The notes under the pieces were generated by a model, which saw nothing but the letters and a program-made list of their open reading frames with translations, was not told the DNA's origin and did no database searches. Below are positions 50,547 through 57,268 of a stretch of 64,000 bases of DNA, piece after piece. Made by a program: the position numbers and the translations under genes. Location: assembly GCA_045636425.1 (NCBI GenBank), contig JAZTXM010000006.1:1-64000 (forward strand), read 5' to 3'. Source of the DNA: UMGS1883 sp045636425. Its GTDB lineage: Bacteria > Bacillota > Clostridia > UMGS1883. The first letter of the stretch is position 1. Each line of letters starts with the position of its first letter.

Positions 50547-50787
50547 CTTAAAAAGTCAACCCCCAATATTAAAAATCCGACTTTCTTCCTATTATATATA
50601 ACAACAAACCCCGTGGGGTTTGCACCATCACTCTGCATTTCGCACTCCAATTGCGGCAGGACAGCAGGACCCGTCCCCACAGACTGTCGCCGCCCCCCTG
50701 TTTTGTAACATAACCATCACAAAACTCTATTTATGTGTTACTTATGTTACAAAACATTACAGTTTCATTACATCTGCAAAAAACCTA
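50547..50787. other. Gene-free stretch between the TA pair and the large SLH gene
   Basis: No gene is supported here. It holds a block at 50550-50579 that resembles the right flank of locus B (AAAAAGTCAACCCC then AATAT), a small AAACCCC/GGGGTTT palindrome at 50606-50621, and the right 22 bp repeat. Confidence 0.5.
50674..50695. repeat. 22 bp direct repeat, right copy
   Basis: Identical to 49924-49945. The two copies bracket a 728 bp segment that contains the whole RelE-type TA unit. Confidence 0.7.
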
Positions 50788-50816
50788 TTGACGTCTCACA
50801 AAATGGGTGCTATAAT
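50788..50816 (+). promoter_or_regulatory. Promoter of the large SLH gene
   Basis: TTGACG, a 17 bp spacer and TATAAT, with a leader of about 60 bases before the start codon. Confidence 0.75.
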
Positions 50817-50881
50817 CGCAATAGAGTAAAGGGGAAATTCCCCGCTCGAAAAAAATTTTAATTTTATAGGAGGAAGAGATT

Positions 50882-53800
50882 ATGAGAAATCTCAAGAAGA
50901 CACTCGCAGTTGTTCTTGCATTTGCTATGATTCTCAGCATGGGTCTTACATCCATGGCTGCGTATTCAGACGTAGAAGCAGGAACAAAAGTTTCCGAGGC
51001 TGTTGGTATCCTTTCTAACCTTAACATTCTTACAGGTTTTGAAGATGGTACATTCAAGCCCGACGAAACTGTTACAAGAGCTCAGATGGCTGCTATCATC
51101 TGCCGTACACTCGGTTACGAAGATCAGGCACAGTCAAGCATGGGCACAACAGTATTTAACGACGTTGCCGCTGATCACTGGGCATCAGGCTACATCAACG
51201 TAGCTCAGGCACAGCAGATCATCAACGGTTACGGTGATGGTAACTACGGTCCCGAGGATCAGGTTACTTACGAGCAGGCAGTTAAGATGATCGTTTCCGC
51301 TCTTGGTTACGACCTTGCTGCACAGTCAAAGGGTGGTTACCCCACAGGTTACCTTGCAATCGCTTCTGCTGAGGGCATCACAAAGAGTGCTAACGGTAAG
51401 GTAGGCGACGCTGCTGCAAGAGGAACAATCGCAATTCTCGTTTACAACTCTCTCGAAGTTCGCCTTATGGACCAGGCTTCTTGGTCTACAGGTTCTGACG
51501 GAGACAAGTATGAGAAGACAGACGACACAATCCTTTCTAAGTACCTTGAGGTGTTAAAGGTTGAAGGTGTTGTTACAAAGACTCCTTTTGCTACCTATGA
51601 ATCTAAGGGCTTTGACGCTGACATGGTTCCCGAAATGACAATTGATGGTAAGGAATTCTACTACAATAAAGGTGTAGAAGAAACTAAATCATATTCAGAT
51701 ACAGTTGATTGCAGCCTTGTTGATGCTGACTCACTCCTTGGTAAGTACGTTGTTGCTTACATTGGTGCTGACGAAGACGACAATACAGGTAATGTAATGG
51801 TTTACGCTGTTTCTGAAAAGCAGAATAAGAACGTTGTTACAACAGTAGCAAGCACACAGCTTGTAGATTCTACTGATACAAAGTATTTTAATAACGCTAA
51901 GCAGGTTTGCTACAGGGAAGTAGGTTCAACAAGAGTTATTGAACTCGACCTCGAACAGACTGCAGCAGAATTCAAAGTATATGAAAACTTTGGTACAAGC
52001 ACATTTACAAACGCTTCTACAACAGCTAACCTTGCTACAATTCTCCAGGAGGGTGGCATGGCTCAGTTCATCAGCAATGACAATGATGATGCTATCGAAT
52101 ATGTAATCATCACTGCATTTGATGAAGAAGGCGTTATCGAAAACGTAACTAATGAAGATGGCGTTATTATGTTCGACCTCTTCTACGGTGACCTTGCTGA
52201 TATCGATACAGAAGACGAAGATGAGCTCACAGTTGTTTACAAAGACGGTGCTCTTGCAACAGCTGCTGATCTTGCTGCAAACGATACAGTTTCTACTGTA
52301 AACGTTCACAAGACTGTTAAGGTTCTCTACGCTTCTTCTGCAACAGTTACAGGTGCTGTTGAGTCTCATGATGACGAAGTTGTAACAATCGGTGGTACTG
52401 ACTACAAAGTTGGCCTTCAGTACAGCGGAGATGCAAGCCTTCTTAAGGATAAGGAAGGTATCTTCTTCCTTAACGTTGGCGGTATCATCGCTCACGACGA
52501 AGCAGATTCAACAGCTTCAGGCAACTACGGTGTAGTTCTTGCTGTTGATTACGAAGATGGTATTACAGATGGTTATGTAATGCAGGTTGTTCTTCAGGAC
52601 GGTACGGTAGCTGAGTATGAAGTTTCTTCTAAGGTTGCTTATACAAAGGCTGACGGTTCTGCTCTTGCAGTAGGTGATGGTCTTAGCAAGGATGACGTTG
52701 CAGCAGCTGCTGTAGCTTCAGGTATCACAGGTGCTACTGTAACAGCAAATGCTTCAGGCTTCACAACTAAGAACCTTACTTCTACGAACGCTCAGGCTGC
52801 TGTATACAAGTTTACAGTTAAGAACGGCGAAATCACAAAGATTAAGGAAGTTGAATCTTCTACAGAAGTTAAAGAATATACAAGCAGCGATGTTAAGAAA
52901 TATGATGCTGAGTCTATGAGCTATGGTTCATATGAATTCGACGAAAGCTCTATCGTATTCGCAATTGACCATGCAAAGGGTGCTACTCAGGTTACAGACG
53001 ATGATATCGCTGTAGGTGGCGTATCTTCTTTCATCGCTGATGAAGATGATAGCCTTGCACTTATTCTCTTCACAGAGAAGAATAAGGACGTTGTAACATT
53101 CGCAATTGGCTTTGGTCTTACAGCAAGTATCCCCGAAGAGTCTGCTGCAATCATCGTATCAGCAGTTAAGAATGTTACTTATGATGATGACGAAGCTATT
53201 CAGGTAACAGGTATCCAGGCAGGCGAAGAAGTAACTTACATCATCTATGATGAAAACAGTGGTTACACATCAAATCCTGAAAACATCGAAAAGGGTGACG
53301 TAATCCTTGTTTCTGCTGCAACAGCTGAAGGTGTAGTAGAAGACTGCAAGATCCTTCTTGACATTTCTGCTAAGACAGCAGCAGCAGGCATCGCTGCTGA
53401 TGAAAGTGCTAACACATTTGCTCTTCTCGGCGGATTCTACAACGACGATGCTGCTGCAACATCTTCTAAGTTCTTCATTGATAAGGATGTTACAATCCCC
53501 ACAACTCCTTCTGCTACAACTTGGGCAGCATCCGGAGACGGTATCACAATGAAGACATCTGCTAACTACACACTTGTAGATTACACAGATGGTGAAAAGA
53601 ACCCTGTTATCGAGAAGAAGAATCCCGGAACTTCACTCTTCAGCAAGAGATATCCTGCTTACGTATTCGTAAGAGTATATGACGATGTTCTTACAGAAGT
53701 TGTTGTTTACCGTTATGATGAAGATAAAGTTCTTTCTGCACAGGGTACAGGATTCAAGGTTGCAGATCCTGTAATCAAGTTTAATGATGACAAAACAAAG

Positions 53801-53989
53801 GCTACAATCACATGTGCTACAGAGGGTGCTACAATTATGTACAAACTCAACAGCGGTGAATTTGCAAAATATACAGAGGAAATTACTGTAACAGCAGGTG
53901 ATGTTGTTCAGGCTTATGCTACAAAGACAGCTTGTACAACAAGCGATACTGCTTCGGAAACAGTTCCTACTCCTGCTCCCGCAGCTTAA
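50882..53989 (+). CDS. Large S-layer homology protein, probable major surface protein
   Basis: A 1035-residue secreted acidic protein: signal peptide (about 1-27), two clear SLH repeats (LSNLNILTGFEDGTFKPDETVTRAQMAAIICRTLGY; FNDVAADHWASGYINVAQAQQIINGYGDGNYGPEDQVTYEQAVKMIVSALGY) and a weaker third one to about residue 195. Then follow about 750 residues of Asp/Glu/Thr/Val-rich beta-type sequence, a C-terminal module (VADPVIKFNDDKTKATITCATEGATIMYKLNSGE) like small carbohydrate-enzyme accessory domains, and a TPTPAPAA end. Codon use is markedly more uniform (GCT, ACA, GTT, CTT) than in neighbours, which, with a good promoter and an AGGAGGAAGAG ribosome site, points to very high expression. Confidence 0.92.
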   Translation: MRNLKKTLAVVLAFAMILSMGLTSMAAYSDVEAGTKVSEAVGILSNLNILTGFEDGTFKPDETVTRAQMAAIICRTLGYEDQAQSSMGTTVFNDVAADHWASGYINVAQAQQIINGYGDGNYGPEDQVTYEQAVKMIVSALGYDLAAQSKGGYPTGYLAIASAEGITKSANGKVGDAAARGTIAILVYNSLEVRLMDQASWSTGSDGDKYEKTDDTILSKYLEVLKVEGVVTKTPFATYESKGFDADMVPEMTIDGKEFYYNKGVEETKSYSDTVDCSLVDADSLLGKYVVAYIGADEDDNTGNVMVYAVSEKQNKNVVTTVASTQLVDSTDTKYFNNAKQVCYREVGSTRVIELDLEQTAAEFKVYENFGTSTFTNASTTANLATILQEGGMAQFISNDNDDAIEYVIITAFDEEGVIENVTNEDGVIMFDLFYGDLADIDTEDEDELTVVYKDGALATAADLAANDTVSTVNVHKTVKVLYASSATVTGAVESHDDEVVTIGGTDYKVGLQYSGDASLLKDKEGIFFLNVGGIIAHDEADSTASGNYGVVLAVDYEDGITDGYVMQVVLQDGTVAEYEVSSKVAYTKADGSALAVGDGLSKDDVAAAAVASGITGATVTANASGFTTKNLTSTNAQAAVYKFTVKNGEITKIKEVESSTEVKEYTSSDVKKYDAESMSYGSYEFDESSIVFAIDHAKGATQVTDDDIAVGGVSSFIADEDDSLALILFTEKNKDVVTFAIGFGLTASIPEESAAIIVSAVKNVTYDDDEAIQVTGIQAGEEVTYIIYDENSGYTSNPENIEKGDVILVSAATAEGVVEDCKILLDISAKTAAAGIAADESANTFALLGGFYNDDAAATSSKFFIDKDVTIPTTPSATTWAASGDGITMKTSANYTLVDYTDGEKNPVIEKKNPGTSLFSKRYPAYVFVRVYDDVLTEVVVYRYDEDKVLSAQGTGFKVADPVIKFNDDKTKATITCATEGATIMYKLNSGEFAKYTEEITVTAGDVVQAYATKTACTTSDTASETVPTPAPAA

Positions 53990-54020
53990 TCTTTGACTCT
54001 TATAAAATTAATAGTCAATT

Positions 54021-54056
54021 AAAAAAGGACAGTCCCGAAAGGGGCTGTTCTTTTTT
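54021..54056 (+). terminator. Terminator of the large SLH gene
   Basis: AAAAAAGGACAGTCCC pairs with GGGGCTGTTCTTTTTT around GAAA, 32 bases after the stop codon. Its right arm also forms the start of the 186 bp duplication. Confidence 0.85.
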
Positions 54057-54229
54057 GTCCGCTTGACAACAAGCATCAAAAGTGGTAAAATATGCCCATA
54101 ATCTTTATTGGAGGGGATAAAATGACAAAGCGTATTACATGTGTACTGATGATGTTCATCCTTGTGTCACAAGGATGCTTTGCACAGGACGTGTTTTTTG
54201 GAAAAGCCAGAACAGAGGAATATATTCCG
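54044..54229 (+). repeat. 186 bp direct duplication, left copy
   Basis: It matches 55581-55766 at equal length. The part from the ribosome site through the first 36 codons of the transglutaminase gene is identical by eye, while the preceding noncoding 60-70 bases differ at many positions. Confidence 0.85.
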
Positions 54230-54280
54230 GTGATAATGGGGACGGGTGATAATGGGGACGTACATTTTTTGTCAACTTTT
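54230..54280 (+). repeat. REP-like repeat, copy 1
   Basis: Two units of GTGATAATGGGGACG are followed by TACATTTTTTGTCAACTTTT. It is a variant of the repeat at 54622-54672 (GATAAT here, GACAAT there) and marks the left edge of the segment inserted into the duplication. Confidence 0.75.
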
Positions 54281-54304
54281 CCCAAAACAAAAAGCCAACC
54301 GAAG

Positions 54305-54333
54305 TTGACTTTTCTTTCGCAATACTATATAAT
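54305..54333 (+). promoter_or_regulatory. Locus B: promoter of the peptide mRNA
   Basis: TTGACT, a 17 bp spacer and TATAAT. Confidence 0.75.
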
Positions 54334-54342
54334 AGAACACAA

Positions 54343-54406
54343 GGTAAGACCTAAAACAGTGTAACAGCTGGGCGGTTATGCCATCATCTTCTTTTAAGGA
54401 GGTGAT
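54343..54406 (+). promoter_or_regulatory. Locus B: structured leader hiding the ribosome-binding site
   Basis: The 5' hairpin (54343-54382) pairs GGTA/TGCC, has an A-A mismatch and then pairs GACC/GGTT. A second hairpin (54383-54406) pairs ATCATCTTCT with AGGAGGTGAT, with two G-T pairs, so the Shine-Dalgarno sequence is closed. Confidence 0.6.
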
Positions 54407-54411
54407 AGCTT

Positions 54412-54480
54412 ATGGATAGTGAATACATAATATCTTTTATGTTAATTCTGTTACTTTTAGTAATTTCCATAAAAAAATAA
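54412..54480 (+). CDS. Locus B: putative type I toxin peptide, 22 residues
   Basis: The peptide is MDSEYIISFMLILLLLVISI followed by KK: an acidic start, one membrane helix and a basic end, the usual form of type I toxins that act on membranes. It has a full AAGGAGGT ribosome site at 8-base spacing, its own consensus promoter, and a stop codon inside the stem of the terminator. A second promoter reads against it from 54597. It is too short for routine gene finders. It could belong to a known family that I do not recognise; toxicity is inferred. Confidence 0.65.
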   Translation: MDSEYIISFMLILLLLVISIKK

Positions 54481-54513
54481 CGCCAGCCGACCAAAGCAAT
54501 AGCGTTATTTTTT
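54472..54513. terminator. Locus B: shared bidirectional terminator
   Basis: A perfect 12 bp stem (AAAAAATAACGC / GCGTTATTTTTT) with an 18-base loop. Its A/T tracts serve both strands, so both convergent RNAs should end here and be complementary over it. Confidence 0.8.
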
Positions 54514-54562
54514 AAATAATTCTGATGTTTTGGCATAACCGTTTGAGGTCTTGCCTTTTTCT
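54472..54562 (-). ncRNA. Locus B: putative antisense (antitoxin) RNA
   Basis: About 90 nt are expected from the minus-strand promoter to the shared terminator. It begins with the hairpin at 54532-54555: GGCA/TGCC, an A-A mismatch, GACC/GGTT and a TCAAAC loop. The same hairpin in locus A has A-T in place of the G-T pair. It carries no reading frame with a ribosome site. Confidence 0.6.
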
Positions 54563-54568
54563 ATTTAC

Positions 54569-54597
54569 ATTATATAACCACATAGGGAAAAAGTCAA
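54569..54597 (-). promoter_or_regulatory. Locus B: promoter of the antisense RNA
   Basis: On the minus strand TTGACT, a 17 bp spacer and TATAAT, the same boxes and spacing as the facing peptide promoter. Confidence 0.75.
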
Positions 54598-54621
54598 CCC
54601 CTAATATAGAAAATCCATCTA

Positions 54622-54672
54622 GGTGACAATGGGGACGGGTGACAATGGGGACGTACATTTTTGTCAACTTTT
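54622..54672 (+). repeat. REP-like repeat, copy 2, left end of the transposase element
   Basis: GGTGACAATGGGGACG-GGTGACAATGGGGACG, then TACATTTTTGTCAACTTTT. The transposase stop codon lies in this copy. An inverted, expanded copy lies past the transposase start at 55453-55574. Confidence 0.8.
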
Positions 54673-55401
54673 GTATATTATTCCTCGCGATATCCCGGTC
54701 ACCCGTTCCAGTTGTCGTATTGAATACTCTTTCTTCATTTTATTTAACATCGCATTTCGCTCTTTCTTTTCCATGGTACAGATGTTTTTAGGCTCAATTT
54801 TGTACTTTTTTATTATCCTTCTTCTTATTTCATCATCTGTCAGCTTTACTTTTCCATCTACATTAAAATCGCTCTCTTCGTCTTGTTTGTGAAACTCAAC
54901 AAATTCTTCTTTGCTTATCATTCCCAAGATAAAATCCTTGTCAGTTATTCTGGATTCATCAAAAATGTACTCATTATAACTCGACCATTCATAGTCCTTC
55001 AATTCATCTACTATTCCTGCCTTTTTAGGATTTTGATGTATATATCGGACTAAGCATAAAAAATATTCATCTACATCAACAGCCTTACTTTTATATCTGT
55101 TTGCAATTAATGCTCCGCTTCTTCCATACTTTATATTGTACCAGCGAGCATATTTTGTCAAAACCCTTTTCATTATCAGCGATATTTCACCGGCAGTTTT
55201 TTCTTTTAACAAAATATGTACGTGGTTACTCATCAGACAAAACGCATATATTTCGTATTCCATTTCGATTTTGATGCTGTTTAATATCTCTATCAACTTT
55301 TCATAATCCACCGATTCTTCAAAAATATGCTGCCTGTTTACTCCTCTAAAAACAATGTGGTATATCCCACTTTGACTGATCACTCTCGCTGCCCTTGCCA
55401 T
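54664..55401 (-). CDS. REP-associated tyrosine transposase (Y1/IS200-like)
   Basis: A 245-residue HUH transposase: ISQSGIYHIVFRGVNRQHIF at the N-terminus, the HUH motif SNHVHILLKE (about 58-67), and the catalytic Tyr region CLVRYIHQNPKKAGIV (about 113-128). A C-terminal helix-turn-helix (EYSIRQLERVTGISRGIIYK) is typical of RAYT proteins. These enzymes nick single strands at REP palindromes and mobilise them. An AAGGAGA site supports the start. It is full length and flanked by inverted REP-like repeats, so it may be active. Confidence 0.9.
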   Translation of the reverse strand: MARAARVISQSGIYHIVFRGVNRQHIFEESVDYEKLIEILNSIKIEMEYEIYAFCLMSNHVHILLKEKTAGEISLIMKRVLTKYARWYNIKYGRSGALIANRYKSKAVDVDEYFLCLVRYIHQNPKKAGIVDELKDYEWSSYNEYIFDESRITDKDFILGMISKEEFVEFHKQDEESDFNVDGKVKLTDDEIRRRIIKKYKIEPKNICTMEKKERNAMLNKMKKEYSIRQLERVTGISRGIIYKS

Positions 55402-55452
55402 TTTCTCATCTCCTTTCTATGAATTGTATCACGCTTAATCATATTAGTCAAG

Positions 55453-55574
55453 GAAAAGTTGACAAAAAATGTACGTCCCCATTGTCATCCCCATTGTCAG
55501 TCCCCATTGTCACCGTCCCCATTGTCACCCATTGTCACCCATTGTCACCAATGTCACTCCGTCCCCATTGTCAC
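55453..55574 (-). repeat. Inverted REP-like repeat array, right end of the transposase element
   Basis: AAAAGTTGACAAAAAATGTACGTCCCCATTG... is the reverse complement of copy 2, followed by about eight partial GTCCCCATTGTCAC units of unequal length, some lacking the GTCC part. This looks like replication slippage. Confidence 0.8.
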
Positions 55575-55580
55575 TCAACT

Positions 55581-55766
55581 GCTGTTCTTTTTTGTCCGCT
55601 TGACAGCAGAGTAAGAATGTAGTAAAATATATCCATAATCCTTATTGGAGGGGATAAAATGACAAAGCGTATTACATGTGTACTGATGATGTTCATCCTT
55701 GTGTCACAAGGATGCTTTGCACAGGACGTGTTTTTTGGAAAAGCCAGAACAGAGGAATATATTCCG
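55581..55766 (+). repeat. 186 bp direct duplication, right copy
   Basis: The copy that remains joined to the intact transglutaminase gene; see 54044-54229. Confidence 0.85.
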
Positions 55767-57068
55767 ATTAGCGGTTCGCTTTTTGAAAATTCCGAGGGTA
55801 TAGCCTGCGAGGAAGATGAGCCGTCCATAAGCTTTTTTAACAATTTATCTTTCGAGGAATATATTCTTCAGGCGGTGACTGAACGTGAGACTTTCCCCAC
55901 GGAGATTCCGGGACTAGGTCAGTACAATCTTACAACAGAAGAATTTTTGAAATTATACAGAGATGTTGCGATGAGGAATCCCGAGGCATTTATAACACCG
56001 TCGTGTACGTACTACTACAATAGCAGTGGAATAGTTACAAGTGTAGTGCCTGAATATGTGCTTGAAAACAAAGCCGAGATGGAATCTGCAATCTTTCAAA
56101 TGAATGAGGCAATAAAGGAATATACAGACCTTGCTGCAAAGTATGATACAGAGCTTGAAAAATTGCTCGTAATCCATGATAAAATGGTTGCCGAATGTGA
56201 CTATGATGTGAATGTGCTGAATGAAGCAACTGAGAGTTTGGCAGAGCGTAGTGTATACCATGCCTTTGGTGCTTTGTGTAAAAGTAAAAAGAAGGCAGTG
56301 TGCCAGGGGTATTCACAGGCACTTTATATGATTGCCAATAAAATCGGTATAGAGATTGATTTTTGCCGCTCCGCAGAGAGAAAGCATATGTGGAACTATG
56401 TGAAGCTTGATGGCAAGTGGTACCACATGGATATGACCAATGACGACCCGTTAATCAAAGATGAAAACGGACTTGTTTCAGCAAGAAAAGACCCTCGTGC
56501 GAAGCATAGTTACTTCCTTGTGTCGGATAGCGGCCTTGAAAAGAGTATACATGGAACGGATTACGGCAATATCTTCGGCGAAAGATATACTTGTGACGAT
56601 AAGCGGTACGAATCAGACCATTTGTTTAATATGAATCTGGTATTTACCGCTCAAAAAGATGAGAATGGATATTACACCGTTGAGATTGAAAACATAGTGG
56701 GACCATTGGGAACAGGTATTGCCATTCCGCTTAGAAGCAAAACCTTGTATACAGGCCCTGTGGTGACTTATCCGTTTGTAACAGAGACTCCCGTGGGTGT
56801 TACATCAAGCGGTCAATTAGTGACAAAACCGTGTCTTTACCTGGCGCAGTATGCGACAAAGGATATCCCCCCTGCAATTCCTTTTATAAAAATGGAGGAT
56901 GGGATAAAGTCTTTCCCTGTGCAGGATGATTTCACAAAGGACAGCTATTATATGATAGGAATAGCAAGGGATGTGGAAAGTAACCCCGTTTCGGAATTTT
57001 CTTCATTCCTCTTTGGAGAGGGGACGCTTTGCCCGCACTCAATCAACAAAAATTGGGTTTTGCGATAA
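55659..57068 (+). CDS. Secreted transglutaminase-like domain protein
   Basis: A 469-residue protein with a signal peptide (about 1-21). The transglutaminase-like core spans about 170-290: KKAVCQGYSQALYMIANKIGIE carries the catalytic Cys, KHMWNYVKLDGKWYHMDMTNDDP the His and Asp. The C-terminal 170 residues are beta-type sequence without a recognised domain. Bacterial members act as proteases or cross-linkers on the cell surface; the substrate is unknown. The ATG follows GGAGGGG by 5 bases. The 5' end is duplicated 1.5 kb upstream. It is a single-gene unit with its own terminator. Confidence 0.85.
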   Translation: MTKRITCVLMMFILVSQGCFAQDVFFGKARTEEYIPISGSLFENSEGIACEEDEPSISFFNNLSFEEYILQAVTERETFPTEIPGLGQYNLTTEEFLKLYRDVAMRNPEAFITPSCTYYYNSSGIVTSVVPEYVLENKAEMESAIFQMNEAIKEYTDLAAKYDTELEKLLVIHDKMVAECDYDVNVLNEATESLAERSVYHAFGALCKSKKKAVCQGYSQALYMIANKIGIEIDFCRSAERKHMWNYVKLDGKWYHMDMTNDDPLIKDENGLVSARKDPRAKHSYFLVSDSGLEKSIHGTDYGNIFGERYTCDDKRYESDHLFNMNLVFTAQKDENGYYTVEIENIVGPLGTGIAIPLRSKTLYTGPVVTYPFVTETPVGVTSSGQLVTKPCLYLAQYATKDIPPAIPFIKMEDGIKSFPVQDDFTKDSYYMIGIARDVESNPVSEFSSFLFGEGTLCPHSINKNWVLR

Positions 57069-57100
57069 CGAGTCTTTTCGCCGAGAAATTTAATAGTTAT

Positions 57101-57141
57101 AAAAGAGACACATTGGGGACAGTCCCCAATGTGTCTCTTTT
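57101..57141. terminator. Terminator after the transglutaminase gene
   Basis: AAAAGAGACACATTGGGGA pairs with TCCCCAATGTGTCTCTTTT around CAG. The stem tip contains GGGGAC-like sequence similar to the REP units, which may be chance. Confidence 0.9.
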
Positions 57142-57185
57142 TAGCTTAATTCATGGGCTTTTTATGTAAAAATAGAAAATTATAC

Positions 57186-57214
57186 TTGACTTTTGCCCCG
57201 TAGGGTGGTACATT
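57186..57214 (+). promoter_or_regulatory. Promoter of the hrcA operon
   Basis: TTGACT, a 17 bp spacer and TACATT, ending just before the CIRCE operator. Confidence 0.7.
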
Positions 57215-57218
57215 ATTG

Positions 57219-57245
57219 TTAGCACTCAAAAAGGTTGAGTGCTAA
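57219..57245 (+). promoter_or_regulatory. CIRCE operator
   Basis: TTAGCACTC-N9-GAGTGCTAA, a perfect match to the HrcA-binding consensus, directly downstream of the -10 box. HrcA bound here should block transcription of the operon until heat shock. Confidence 0.97.
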
Positions 57246-57268
57246 CAATAGAAAACGGAGGTGAGCAT

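Larger units (their letters stand above)
54122..54364 (+). pseudogene. Truncated 5' end of the transglutaminase gene
   Basis: The first 36 codons (54122-54229) equal the start of the gene at 55659: signal peptide and the QDVFFGKARTEEYIP segment. The frame then leaves the gene at a GGTGATAATGGGGAC repeat and runs through unrelated sequence to a stop at 54364, inside the locus B leader. It lacks the whole catalytic domain and is very unlikely to function, though it still has a good ribosome site and a signal peptide. Confidence 0.75.
54622..55574. mobile_element. RAYT element bounded by inverted REP-like repeats
   Basis: The element is the transposase gene with GGTGACAATGGGGACG repeats in opposite directions at its ends. 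It, together with locus B and REP copy 1, fills the 1351 bp between the two 186 bp duplicates (54230-55580). Confidence 0.75.

Noticed and set aside
55470..55574. CRISPR-like short tandem units at the transposase end
   Set aside because: Units are irregular, adjoin with no unique spacers, and match the REP-like ends of the transposase element.
57200..57213. AGGGTGGTAC upstream of hrcA, similar to a T-box core
   Set aside because: It overlaps the promoter -10 region, is not followed by CCGCG, and no specifier stem or amino-acid gene follows.
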